Below, in pieces: positions 7,251 through 15,021 of a stretch of 64,000 nucleotides of DNA (the first letter of the stretch is position 1; each line of letters begins with the position of its first letter). Origin of the DNA: Chitinophaga sp. CB10 (GTDB lineage: Bacteria; Bacteroidota; Bacteroidia; Chitinophagales; Chitinophagaceae). The stretch covers positions 186,001-250,000 of the forward strand of contig MLAV02000001.1 in the NCBI GenBank assembly GCA_001870995.2, in the 5' to 3' direction. Under the pieces are notes generated by a model. That model did not search any database and had not been told where the DNA came from. It worked only from the letters and a program-made list of their open reading frames with translations. The translations under genes and the position numbers were made by a program.

Positions 7251-8558
7251 TTGAAGACGAAAACTTTAAAGAAAGACAAGGTTAATATTATTACGCTTGG
7301 ATGTTCCAAGAACATGGTTGATTCGGAAGTATTGAGCGGTCAGCTCGCTGCTAACGATATCGACGTGGTGCACGAAAGCACAAAGCGGGACCACAACATC
7401 GTGGTAGTCAATACCTGCGGTTTTATTGACAAAGCCAAGGAAGAATCCATCAACACCATCCTGGAACAGGTAGAGCTCAAAGAGCGCGGTAAACTCGATA
7501 AAGTGTATGTTACCGGCTGCCTGAGCGAACGCTATCGCGGCGACCTCGAAGCGGAGATCGCAGGCGTGGACGCCTGGTTCGGCACCATGGAACTCCCCCT
7601 GATCCTTAAAAAATTTGACGCGGATTATAAGGCCGAACTGATCGGAGAGCGCCTGCTGGCCACTCCTTCCCACTACGCCTACCTCAAGATCGCCGAGGGC
7701 TGCAACCGCACCTGCGCTTTCTGCGCTATCCCGCTCATGCGCGGCCAGCACGTTTCCAAACCCATCGAGGAACTGGTGGCGGAAGCGGAGAAGCTCGTGA
7801 AATTCGGCGTGAAAGAAATCATGCTCATCGCACAGGAACTGACCTACTACGGGCTGGACCTGTATAAGCAACGCCGCCTGGGCGACCTGATGCGGGCCCT
7901 CGCGCAGGTGAAAGGGTTAGAGTGGATTCGCCTCCACTACGCTTATCCGACCAAATTCCCCATGGAAATCCTGGATGTGATGAACGAGTACCCGAACATC
8001 TGCAAATACCTGGATATGCCGCTGCAACATGCCTCCAACGGCATGCTCAAAGCCATGAAACGCCAGATCACCCGCGAGGAAATCGAAGACCTGGTACACG
8101 CCATCCGCGAAAAAGTACCCGGCATCGCCCTCCGCACCACCCTCATTGCCGGATTCCCCGGCGAAACGGAGGAAGATGTGGAAGAACTCAAAGGATTCCT
8201 CGAAAGAATGCGTTTCGACCGCGTAGGCGTATTCACCTACAGCCACGAAGAAGGCACCAGCGCCTACGAGCTGGAAGACGACATCCCGGCTGAGGAAAAA
8301 GAAAGAAGAGCACAGGACATCATGGCCGTGCAACAGGAAATCTCCCTGGAGAAAAACCAGGAAATGGTAGGGAAGGTTTTCAAAGTAATCGTAGACAAAA
8401 AAGAGTCCGGCAGATACCTTGCTCGCACTGAATTTGACTCAGTGGAAGTAGATAATGAAGTGATCATCAATACCACCAAACGCCTCAAACCCGGCGACTT
8501 CGTGGAAGTGCGTATCACAAAAGCATTCGACTACGACCTCGAAGGAGAACTGGTGTAA
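7251..8558 (+). CDS. rimO: Ribosomal protein S12 methylthiotransferase RimO
   Basis: A 435-residue radical-SAM methylthiotransferase that modifies the conserved aspartate of ribosomal protein S12. The N-terminal domain carries the three cluster cysteines Cys18 ('LGCSKNMVDSE'), Cys56 ('NTCGF') and Cys90 ('TGCLSERY'). The radical-SAM motif is Cys151-x3-Cys155-x2-Cys158 in 'EGCNRTCAFCAIP'. A C-terminal TRAM domain follows from about residue 370. The start used is TTG at 7251, the only start close to the conserved 'VNIITLGCSKN'; no in-frame ATG precedes it nearby. Confidence 0.95.
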   Translation: MKTKTLKKDKVNIITLGCSKNMVDSEVLSGQLAANDIDVVHESTKRDHNIVVVNTCGFIDKAKEESINTILEQVELKERGKLDKVYVTGCLSERYRGDLEAEIAGVDAWFGTMELPLILKKFDADYKAELIGERLLATPSHYAYLKIAEGCNRTCAFCAIPLMRGQHVSKPIEELVAEAEKLVKFGVKEIMLIAQELTYYGLDLYKQRRLGDLMRALAQVKGLEWIRLHYAYPTKFPMEILDVMNEYPNICKYLDMPLQHASNGMLKAMKRQITREEIEDLVHAIREKVPGIALRTTLIAGFPGETEEDVEELKGFLERMRFDRVGVFTYSHEEGTSAYELEDDIPAEEKERRAQDIMAVQQEISLEKNQEMVGKVFKVIVDKKESGRYLARTEFDSVEVDNEVIINTTKRLKPGDFVEVRITKAFDYDLEGELV

Positions 8559-8588
8559 GCAGCGCAACAGCAGGCGTTGCCTCTTTGT

Positions 8589-8674
8589 CCGGGTAAAAGA
8601 CCCGGTAACAGCAAAAATTTTTCAACAGTCCCCCAACAAAAAGGGGCCTATTACTACAGCTCCCGACGGAGCTG
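8589..8674 (+). promoter_or_regulatory. Hairpin-rich leader of the DEAD-box helicase gene
   Basis: Between rimO and the helicase start lie CCGGGT/ACCCGG (8589-8594, 8600-8605) and CAGCTCC/GGAGCTG (8657-8663, 8668-8674), plus CCCC/GGGG between them. Neither is followed by a T-run, so they look like leader structure rather than termination. Structured leaders are known for cold-induced helicase genes; that link is inference here. Confidence 0.35.
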
Positions 8675-8689
8675 GATCAATGTAAATCA

Positions 8690-10441
8690 ATGACAACATT
8701 TGAATCTCTGGGCTTAAAAGAGTCCATCTTAAAGGGAATTACAGACTTGGGCTTTGTTGCTCCAACCCCCATTCAGGAAAAGGCTATTCCCGTATTATTG
8801 AGTGGTGACCGCGACTTTGTAGGTCTTGCCCAGACGGGCACTGGTAAAACGGCAGCTTTTGGCCTGCCCTTACTCCAGCAAATCGACGTTAACCTGCACA
8901 AACCTCAGGGACTGGTGCTTTGCCCTACCCGTGAGCTCTGCCTGCAGATTACCAACGACCTGAAAAACTTCAGTAAACACCTGGGCGACGTTAGCATCGT
9001 AGCCGTTTACGGTGGTTCCAGCATCGTACAGCAACTGCGCGAACTGAAAAGAGGCGTCCACATCGTGGTAGCTACCCCGGGCCGCCTGCTCGATATCATC
9101 GACCGCGGCGCCATTAACTTCGACAACGTACGCTACGCCGTACTGGACGAAGCAGACGAAATGCTGAACATGGGCTTCCAGGAAGACATCAACAGCATCC
9201 TCTCCAACACGCCTGAAGAAAAAACAACCTGGCTGTTCTCCGCTACCATGCCGCAGGAAGTTCGCCGTATCGCCCAGAAATACATGGAAGATCCGTTTGA
9301 ACTCACCGTAGGTAACAAAAACAGCGGTAACGCCAACATCGAACACGAATACTACGTGGTACGCCCACGCGAAAAATATGCGGCGCTCAAACGCCTCGTG
9401 GATTATAACCCGGATATCTTCGGTATCATCTTTACCCGTACCAAGATCGAATCCCAGGAAATCGCCGAATCCCTGATCAAGGACGGTTACAATGCAGACG
9501 CCCTGCATGGCGACCTCACCCAGCAACAGCGCGATAAAGTGATGAAACGCTTCCGCGAAAGAGCCCTCCAGGTACTGGTAGCTACTGACGTGGCAGCCCG
9601 CGGTATCGACGTTGACAACGTTACCCACGTTATCAACTACGAACTGCCTGACGACGTGGAAAACTACACCCACCGCTCCGGCCGTACCGCCAGAGCCGGT
9701 AAATCCGGTACCTCCATCGCCATCATCAGCAGCCGCGATATCGGGAAAATCCGCCAGATCGAAAGAGTGATCGGTAAGAAATTTATCAAAGGTGAAGTAC
9801 CGGACGGTTTCGCCGTTTGCGAAAAACAACTCTTCGGCCTCATCCACCGCGTACATAACGTAACCGTAAACGAAGAACAGATCGAACCATACCTGGAACG
9901 CATCAACGAAGAATTTGCCAACATGAGCAAAGAAGAGCTGATCAAGCGTTTCGCTTCCCTGGAATTCAACCAGTTCCTGGAATACTACCAGGATGCGCCG
10001 GATCTGAACGTGAAAGAAGAAAAACGCACCTTCGAAGACAGACGCCGCGATAATAGCAAATTCACCCGCCTGTTCATCAACCTCGGCTCTGTAGACGATT
10101 TCAACCGCGGCGATATGCTCCGCTACCTCTGCGATAACACAGGCTTGCGCGGCAACAAAATCGGCCGTATCGACCTGAAAGGCGTTTACTCCTTCTTCGA
10201 GGTAGAAAACGACGCAGTGGAAAAGGTGACCCAGGCATTCAAAAAAGTAGAATACAACGGCCGCTCCGTTAGGATCGAAATGTCCCAGGACGGCGATAAA
10301 CGCCGTGGCGGCGGTGGCGGACGCAGAGATGACGGTCCGCGCAAACGCTGGCACAGCACGGAAGGCGGCAGCCGCGGAGAAAAAAGAGAATACTCCGGCG
10401 GTGGCAGCAGACCTCCGTTCAAACGTAAGTTTAATGCCTAA
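8690..10441 (+). CDS. deaD: DEAD-box ATP-dependent RNA helicase (DeaD/CsdA-like)
   Basis: A 583-residue RNA helicase. Visible motifs: Q-motif 'FVAPTPIQEKAIP', motif I 'AQTGTGKTAAF', Ia 'PTRELCLQ', Ib 'TPGRLLD', II 'DEAD', III 'SAT', V 'VATDVAARGIDV' and VI 'HRSGRTARAGKSG'. After the two RecA domains comes a DbpA-type RNA-binding domain (about residues 470-545, 'FTRLFINLGSVDDF') and a basic Gly/Arg-rich tail, fitting a role in ribosome assembly or cold-shock RNA remodelling in the cytoplasm. It is a single-gene unit bounded by a terminator. Confidence 0.94.
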   Translation: MTTFESLGLKESILKGITDLGFVAPTPIQEKAIPVLLSGDRDFVGLAQTGTGKTAAFGLPLLQQIDVNLHKPQGLVLCPTRELCLQITNDLKNFSKHLGDVSIVAVYGGSSIVQQLRELKRGVHIVVATPGRLLDIIDRGAINFDNVRYAVLDEADEMLNMGFQEDINSILSNTPEEKTTWLFSATMPQEVRRIAQKYMEDPFELTVGNKNSGNANIEHEYYVVRPREKYAALKRLVDYNPDIFGIIFTRTKIESQEIAESLIKDGYNADALHGDLTQQQRDKVMKRFRERALQVLVATDVAARGIDVDNVTHVINYELPDDVENYTHRSGRTARAGKSGTSIAIISSRDIGKIRQIERVIGKKFIKGEVPDGFAVCEKQLFGLIHRVHNVTVNEEQIEPYLERINEEFANMSKEELIKRFASLEFNQFLEYYQDAPDLNVKEEKRTFEDRRRDNSKFTRLFINLGSVDDFNRGDMLRYLCDNTGLRGNKIGRIDLKGVYSFFEVENDAVEKVTQAFKKVEYNGRSVRIEMSQDGDKRRGGGGGRRDDGPRKRWHSTEGGSRGEKREYSGGGSRPPFKRKFNA

Positions 10442-10455
10442 GCAGCATAAATAGT

Positions 10456-10486
10456 AAAGAGTCGCCACTAGGCGGCTCTTTCTTTT
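10456..10486 (+). terminator. Terminator of the DEAD-box helicase gene
   Basis: Stem AAAGAGTCGCC (10456-10466), loop ACTA, stem GGCGGCTCTTT (one G-T pair), then TCTTTTT. Confidence 0.85.
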
Positions 10487-10566
10487 TCCCGGGAATCCGA
10501 AAAATTTTTCTTTGCTTTGAAATTTAAACTATCTTGTTAATCCAGACAATTCAACCAAGCAGAGCT

Positions 10567-12507
10567 ATGACCGGAGATTCCAGCGTTCAACAGTCCGTTA
10601 TACCCTTTTCCCTTTTCACATCCGCTGATATTGCCCTGTTCCAGGCAGGCTCACACTACCGGCTATACGAAAAGTTCGGCGCCCGCGTGACCCATTGCGA
10701 TGGCATCGCAGGTACGTACTTCGCTGTATGGGCGCCGGATGCGGCGTATGTTTCCGTCACGGGCGACTTCAATCAGTGGGATCGCTACAGCCACACCCTG
10801 TTACCCCGATGGGACAGCTCCGGCATCTGGGAAGGTTTTATTCCCGGTGTTGCGGAAGGCTGCCTGTATAAATATTTTATCCGCTCCAACAGCGGGGAGG
10901 AATTATTCAAGGGCGACCCCTACGCCACCCACTGGGAAGTGCGGCCCAAAACGGCTTCCATCGTACATCCGCTGGATTACAAATGGAAGGATAAAACCTG
11001 GCTGGAAAAACGCCACCAGCACAATTCCCTGAAAAAAACATTCAGCGTGTATGAAGTGCACCTGGGCTCCTGGCGCAAGCCGGACCCCATGGAAGCGGAG
11101 AAGTTTTACTCCTACCCGGAAATCACCCGCATGCTTGTACCTTACGTGCAGGAAATGGGCTTCACACACGTGGAGTTCATGCCGGTAATGGAACATCCGT
11201 TTGACGGCTCCTGGGGGTACCAGCTCACCGGCTATTACGCGCCGACCTCCCGGTACGGCACGCCCCAGCAATTCATGGAAATGGTGGACGCCTTCCACGA
11301 GGCAGGCATCGGCGTGATCCTCGACTGGGTGCCTTCGCACTTCCCGTACGATGCGCATGGCCTCTTCCGCTTTGATGGCTCGCATACCTACGAATATGCG
11401 GATATGCGTAAAGGTTACCATCCGGACTGGAATTCCTATATCTTCAACTACGGCCGCAACGAAGTCCGTTCCTTCCTGCTCAGCAACGCCGTGTACTGGC
11501 TCGATAAATACCATGTGGACGGGCTCCGCGTAGATGCCGTAGCCTCCATGATACACCTGGATTACAGCCGGGAAAGAGGCGCCTGGGACCCGAACGAATT
11601 TGGCGGGAACGAAAACCTCGAAGCCATCAGCTTCGTAAAAAAGCTGAACGAAACCATCTACGCCCTCTACCCGGATGTGCAAACCATCGCGGAAGAATCC
11701 ACTTCCTTCTATGGCGTATCCCGGCCTACCTTCCTCGGTGGCCTGGGCTTCGGCATGAAATGGATGATGGGCTGGATGAACGATACGCTGGATTATTTCA
11801 AGAAGGACCCCATCCACCGAAAGTGGTTTCAGAACGATCTGACCTTTAGCCTCGTGTACGCCTTCAGCGAAAACTTCATGCTGCCGTTCAGCCACGATGA
11901 AGTGGTGCACGGTAAGTCGCCCATGCTCTATAAAATGCCGGGGGACGACTGGCAGAAGTTCGCCAACCTGCGGCTCCTCTACAGCTACATGTTCACCCAC
12001 CCGGGCACGAAGCTGCTCTTTATGGGCGATGAATTCGGGCAAACTTCCGAATGGAACTACAAGACGGAACTGGATTGGCACCTGCTGAAATACAAACCAC
12101 ACGAAGGCCTGAAAAACTATGTCAAGGCCCTCAACGCGCTGTACACCGGCAGCTCTGCCCTCTATGAGCAACAGTTTGACGGGGCGGGCTTTGAGTGGAT
12201 CACGGTGAACGATTACGATAACTGCGTGCTCATTTACATGCGCAAAGGCTTGCAGCCGGACGATCTGCTGCTCGTAGCCCTGAACATGACGCCCGTGCCG
12301 CGGGAGAATTACGTGGTAGGCGTGCCGGTACCGGGGCAGTGGAAGGAGATCCTGAACAGTGATGACCCTGCGTTTTACGGCAGCGGCGTGGTAAATACGG
12401 GCGTACTGGAAAGCCGGAAACAGACCTATAACGGAAAGGATTATACGATAACGTTGCGGCTGCCCCCGCTGGGCGCCAGCATCTCCCAATATATCCCTGG
12501 TAAATAA
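10567..12507 (+). CDS. glgB: 1,4-alpha-glucan branching enzyme GlgB
   Basis: About 646 residues. I take the ATG at 10567 (MTGDSSVQQ); a TTG at 10534 lies in frame but sits inside a promoter-like TATCTTG. A CBM48 domain ('GTYFAVWAPDAAYVSVTGDF') precedes a GH13 barrel. The nucleophile region is 'VDGLRVDAVASM', the acid/base Glu lies in 'TIAEESTSF' and a later conserved site in 'FSHDEVVHGK'. It creates alpha-1,6 branches in glycogen. No other glg gene is adjacent; the GH31 glucosidase about 2.5 kb away could act on related glucans. Confidence 0.95.
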   Translation: MTGDSSVQQSVIPFSLFTSADIALFQAGSHYRLYEKFGARVTHCDGIAGTYFAVWAPDAAYVSVTGDFNQWDRYSHTLLPRWDSSGIWEGFIPGVAEGCLYKYFIRSNSGEELFKGDPYATHWEVRPKTASIVHPLDYKWKDKTWLEKRHQHNSLKKTFSVYEVHLGSWRKPDPMEAEKFYSYPEITRMLVPYVQEMGFTHVEFMPVMEHPFDGSWGYQLTGYYAPTSRYGTPQQFMEMVDAFHEAGIGVILDWVPSHFPYDAHGLFRFDGSHTYEYADMRKGYHPDWNSYIFNYGRNEVRSFLLSNAVYWLDKYHVDGLRVDAVASMIHLDYSRERGAWDPNEFGGNENLEAISFVKKLNETIYALYPDVQTIAEESTSFYGVSRPTFLGGLGFGMKWMMGWMNDTLDYFKKDPIHRKWFQNDLTFSLVYAFSENFMLPFSHDEVVHGKSPMLYKMPGDDWQKFANLRLLYSYMFTHPGTKLLFMGDEFGQTSEWNYKTELDWHLLKYKPHEGLKNYVKALNALYTGSSALYEQQFDGAGFEWITVNDYDNCVLIYMRKGLQPDDLLLVALNMTPVPRENYVVGVPVPGQWKEILNSDDPAFYGSGVVNTGVLESRKQTYNGKDYTITLRLPPLGASISQYIPGK

Positions 12508-12531
12508 ACGAAGGGGCTCCGAAGAGGTTGT

Positions 12532-12567
12532 AGCCGGACTGTTCTGCGGAACAGTCCGGCTTTTTTT
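12532..12567 (+). terminator. Terminator of glgB
   Basis: Perfect 13-base inverted repeat AGCCGGACTGTTC (12532-12544) and GAACAGTCCGGCT (12549-12561) around TGCG, then TTTTTT. Confidence 0.92.
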
Positions 12568-12704
12568 GGTCAATATTTTGCTGCAATAAGACTAAACTTC
12601 CGCACGTTATTTTAGTCTTATAACAGATTCAGCCAAAGCGTCAATCAATTTTTCAACCAAACCAATAAACCATCATCATTTATTGATTTCAAAACCAGTA
12701 GTTT

Positions 12705-13604
12705 ATGAAAAACGCACTCCGTAATGCCGGATTGTTGTTGGCGGTTATTGTTACAGGAGCGGCAGTCCTGATCAGCGCCTGCAATAAGGATAATTCCGTA
12801 AACAATGAGCCGATTCCGGCCAACAAGCAAAAAGTAAGTCTGTATTTGTCCGACGACCCCGGGTATTTTGACCAGGTGCTGCTGGACATCCGCAAGGTGG
12901 AGGTACTCGTGGATACCTGCGGCAAGATCGATAACAGCAACTGGACGGACCGGGACCGCTGCGGTTGGGACGATGTGTTCGGCCGCCGTACGGACAGCTG
13001 CCAGGTCTGGGATTCCCTCGGCATCAAAGCCGGCGTGTACGACCTGCTGACCCTGCGCAATGGTACAGATACGCTGCTGGCCGGCGGTACTGTTAGCAAA
13101 GGTACCATCGAGCGTATCCGCATCACCATCGGCGACAATAACTCGCTGGTGAAAAACGGCGTGACCTACCCCGTGAAATCCCTTACCGGCCAAAGCAAAA
13201 TTGTGGTGCGCGTGCGCCATACCGAGTGGGACCAGCTGACGGCTGACAACCTGCGCCTGTGGCTGGATTTCGATGTACAGCGCTCCATCATCAAAACGAG
13301 GGACGGCAAGTTCTTCCTGACCCCGTACATCAACGTATTTACCATTCTCAAGATGGGCAGCCTTTCAGGCCGTATCACGCCAAGCGAGGCTTACCCCGTG
13401 GTATCCGTGTACAACAGCAACAAGGACACGCTCTATGCGCTGCCATGGAGAGATGGTTTCTTCAAGGTAAGAGGCCTGAAGCCAGGCACCTGGAACGTGT
13501 TTATCAACCCGGATGCGGCCTTTAAGGATACGACCCTTACCAATGTGACCATCACCGCCGGTAAGGACACGAACCTCGGCGCCATCAAGCTGACTAAAAA
13601 ATAA
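12705..13604 (+). CDS. DUF4382 domain lipoprotein
   Basis: A 299-residue predicted lipoprotein: signal segment then 'LISACNKDN', a lipobox with Cys25-26 region. Residues about 42-205 match DUF4382 ('VSLYLSDDPGYFDQVLLDIRKVEV'), a domain of unknown function common in Bacteroidota surface lipoproteins. A C-terminal carboxypeptidase-regulatory-like Ig segment follows ('GSLSGRITPSEAYPVVSVYN'). No neighbour suggests a function. Confidence 0.85.
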   Translation: MKNALRNAGLLLAVIVTGAAVLISACNKDNSVNNEPIPANKQKVSLYLSDDPGYFDQVLLDIRKVEVLVDTCGKIDNSNWTDRDRCGWDDVFGRRTDSCQVWDSLGIKAGVYDLLTLRNGTDTLLAGGTVSKGTIERIRITIGDNNSLVKNGVTYPVKSLTGQSKIVVRVRHTEWDQLTADNLRLWLDFDVQRSIIKTRDGKFFLTPYINVFTILKMGSLSGRITPSEAYPVVSVYNSNKDTLYALPWRDGFFKVRGLKPGTWNVFINPDAAFKDTTLTNVTITAGKDTNLGAIKLTKK

Positions 13605-13621
13605 GCGCTATCCATATTTAT

Positions 13622-13665
13622 CGCGGGGAGGGGAGGCCGGCGCCTGCTTCTCCCCGTTGTTTTTT
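13622..13665 (+). terminator. Terminator of the DUF4382 gene
   Basis: Stem CGGGGAG (13624-13630) and CTCCCCG (13650-13656) with an inner GC-rich hairpin, then TTGTTTTTT. Confidence 0.7.
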
Positions 13666-13675
13666 GGGGCCTTCG

Positions 13676-13780
13676 GCAGATGTCTAAGGCCGCGGTAGCG
13701 GGGAGGCAACGTGAGGGCTATAGCACTGCCGGTTGCCATATTCGATTCGGCAGCATGCCGCCTTAGGCATGGCGTCTGAA
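13676..13780. other. GC-rich intergenic stretch with nested inverted repeats
   Basis: Contains CTAAGG (13685-13690) facing CCTTAGG near 13761-13767, GGCAAC (13705-13710) facing GTTGCC (13732-13737), and a near-palindrome CGGCAGCATGCCG (13748-13760). There is no reading frame and no T-run. It precedes the next gene by about 30 bases, so it may be a structured leader; no known riboswitch was recognised. Confidence 0.3.
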
Positions 13781-13807
13781 ATATAAATCCTAACTTGTAA
13801 AAAAAAG

Positions 13808-14431
13808 ATGATGCGTCAATTACTGTTACTATGCCTTATGAACGCCTTTGTAATGGCCGGTTTCGCGCAGGAGCGACTGGTGTATAAAGTTCCGAAACAC
13901 AACCAGCGGGACGAGAAGGGGCGCAAGCAGGGCCTTTGGATGGAAGAAGTGGGAGAGCTGCGCGGTGAGCCAGGATACACCTGGGAAGGGAATTACAAAA
14001 ACGGCCGCAAGGAAGGCGTCTGGAAAAAAACGACCGCTTCCGGCCACCTGCTGGCGGAAGAAACCTACAAAAATGATGTACTCAACGGTTATTGCAAATA
14101 CTACTACCCCGATGGCAAAAAGAGCGCGGAAGGCCAGTATGTAGCCACGGAAATCCCCGGGCAGAAGGATACCGTAATGGTGATAGACCTGGAAACCCAG
14201 CAGGAGAAGCCGATGGAGATCATCCGGGAAGGCAATCCCGTACGCCACGGCGTCTGGAAACTCTACGATGAAGAAACGGGGAAGATGGTGAAGGAATATT
14301 ATCGTTTAGGCGAGGTTGTTACGGCGGAGGACTTCGGCGACAACGATTCCATTCCCGTGAAAGCAGCGCCCAAAGCGCAGCCGTCGCAATTGCCCCATGA
14401 AGGGATAAAGGGCGGCAAAAAAAAGCATTAA
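13808..14431 (+). CDS. Exported MORN-like (YwqK-type) repeat protein
   Basis: A 207-residue protein with a signal peptide (cleavage near GFAQ). Repeats of the type 'G.W...Y.NG...G.W' are visible: 'WEGNYKNGRKEGVWKK', 'YKNDVLNGYCKYYYPDGK', 'GNPVRHGVWKLYDEETG'. This is the MORN/YwqK family, often labelled antitoxin component after B. subtilis YwqK, but here there is no toxin neighbour. The function is unknown; the C-terminus is lysine-rich and low complexity. Confidence 0.75.
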   Translation: MMRQLLLLCLMNAFVMAGFAQERLVYKVPKHNQRDEKGRKQGLWMEEVGELRGEPGYTWEGNYKNGRKEGVWKKTTASGHLLAEETYKNDVLNGYCKYYYPDGKKSAEGQYVATEIPGQKDTVMVIDLETQQEKPMEIIREGNPVRHGVWKLYDEETGKMVKEYYRLGEVVTAEDFGDNDSIPVKAAPKAQPSQLPHEGIKGGKKKH

Positions 14432-14448
14432 TTCAAAAATGAACAGGC

Positions 14449-14494
14449 GCTAAACAAAAATGAACAAAAAGATTTGTCCATTTTAGCTTTTTTC
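14449..14494 (+). terminator. Terminator of the MORN-like gene
   Basis: CGCTAAA then AAATGAACAAA (14458-14468) pairs with TTTGTCCATTT (14473-14483) and TAGC, one mismatch, followed by TTTTTTCTTT. Confidence 0.6.
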
Positions 14495-14597
14495 TTTGTA
14501 CATTCATTTTAGGAAAAGATGTTAAGACGTATGTAGAGGCCCCCTGGAATACCCCCTCAGTATTTCAGCATTTTTTAAATCCTTTTAATTTGTTTGT

Positions 14598-14753
14598 ATG
14601 AAAAGCCTAAGTTTAGACCACGCCGAACGTAGACAAGAAATGAATAACTACGAAATGACTACTGATAAGATAGAGATCCTGTTTCGGGCAGTATTCGTGT
14701 TCCTGATCTTTTGTGCGTTGATTTCTATTTGTTTTCTGTCAATCTATTACTAA
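14598..14753 (+). CDS. 51-residue single-pass membrane protein
   Basis: Begins MKSLSLDHAERRQEMNNYEM, a charged polar half, followed by one long hydrophobic segment (about residues 28-51, from 'EILFRAVFVFLIF' to the end). ATG at 14598, TAA at 14751-14753. It is followed at once by a very strong terminator, which supports a real transcribed unit. No homologue recognised; probably an inner-membrane peptide of unknown role. Confidence 0.55.
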   Translation: MKSLSLDHAERRQEMNNYEMTTDKIEILFRAVFVFLIFCALISICFLSIYY

Positions 14754-14800
14754 TAGTTTGACCCAATTAGCCTATCAGTAATAAACATATACAATTCATC

Positions 14801-14838
14801 AAGCAAAAAAGCCTTCCTCCTGGAAGGCTTTTTTGCTT
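14801..14838. terminator. Strong bidirectional terminator
   Basis: Perfect 17-base inverted repeat AAGCAAAAAAGCCTTCC (14801-14817) and its complement (14822-14838) around TCCT, with A-run and T-run inside the arms, so it can end transcription from either side. Confidence 0.9.
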
Positions 14839-14874
14839 AAGCAAGTGGCTCACCCGGAAGGGTGATATTTCTAA

Positions 14875-14919
14875 AATGAACAAAATGAATAGGTTGTGAG
14901 GCTGTTCATTTTGTTCATT
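14875..14919. repeat. 15-base perfect inverted repeat
   Basis: AATGAACAAAATGAA (14875-14889) and TTCATTTTGTTCATT (14905-14919) around a 15-base centre. Each arm holds a short internal repeat of ATGAA. There is no flanking T-run. The same AAATGAACAAA core occurs at 14457-14468. Confidence 0.6.
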
Positions 14920-14942
14920 GTTGCTGCAGGCTTTGCGAAGAT

Positions 14943-14996
14943 GCTTTGTCCGGTTAATTTTGCGCCAACTAAAGTTGGCATAGGTTAGGACAAAGC
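14943..14996. repeat. Nested inverted repeat near the GH31 3' end
   Basis: Outer arms GCTTTGTCC (14943-14951) and GGACAAAGC (14988-14996); inner arms GCCAACT (14964-14970) and AGTTGGC (14973-14979). It could form a two-tier hairpin in the 3' region of the minus-strand GH31 transcript. Confidence 0.5.
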
Positions 14997-15021
14997 ACGT
15001 TAGATGTCTATCTGGTGTGCC

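Noticed and set aside
8870..10468. A 532-residue minus-strand frame opposite the DEAD-box helicase, and a similar 556-residue frame opposite glgB (10903-12573)
   Set aside because: Both are shadows of strong family genes on the plus strand and contain no recognisable domains.
13808..14431. Naming the MORN-like protein an antitoxin (YwqK) with function
   Set aside because: The repeat family is real, but no toxin partner is adjacent and the protein is exported.
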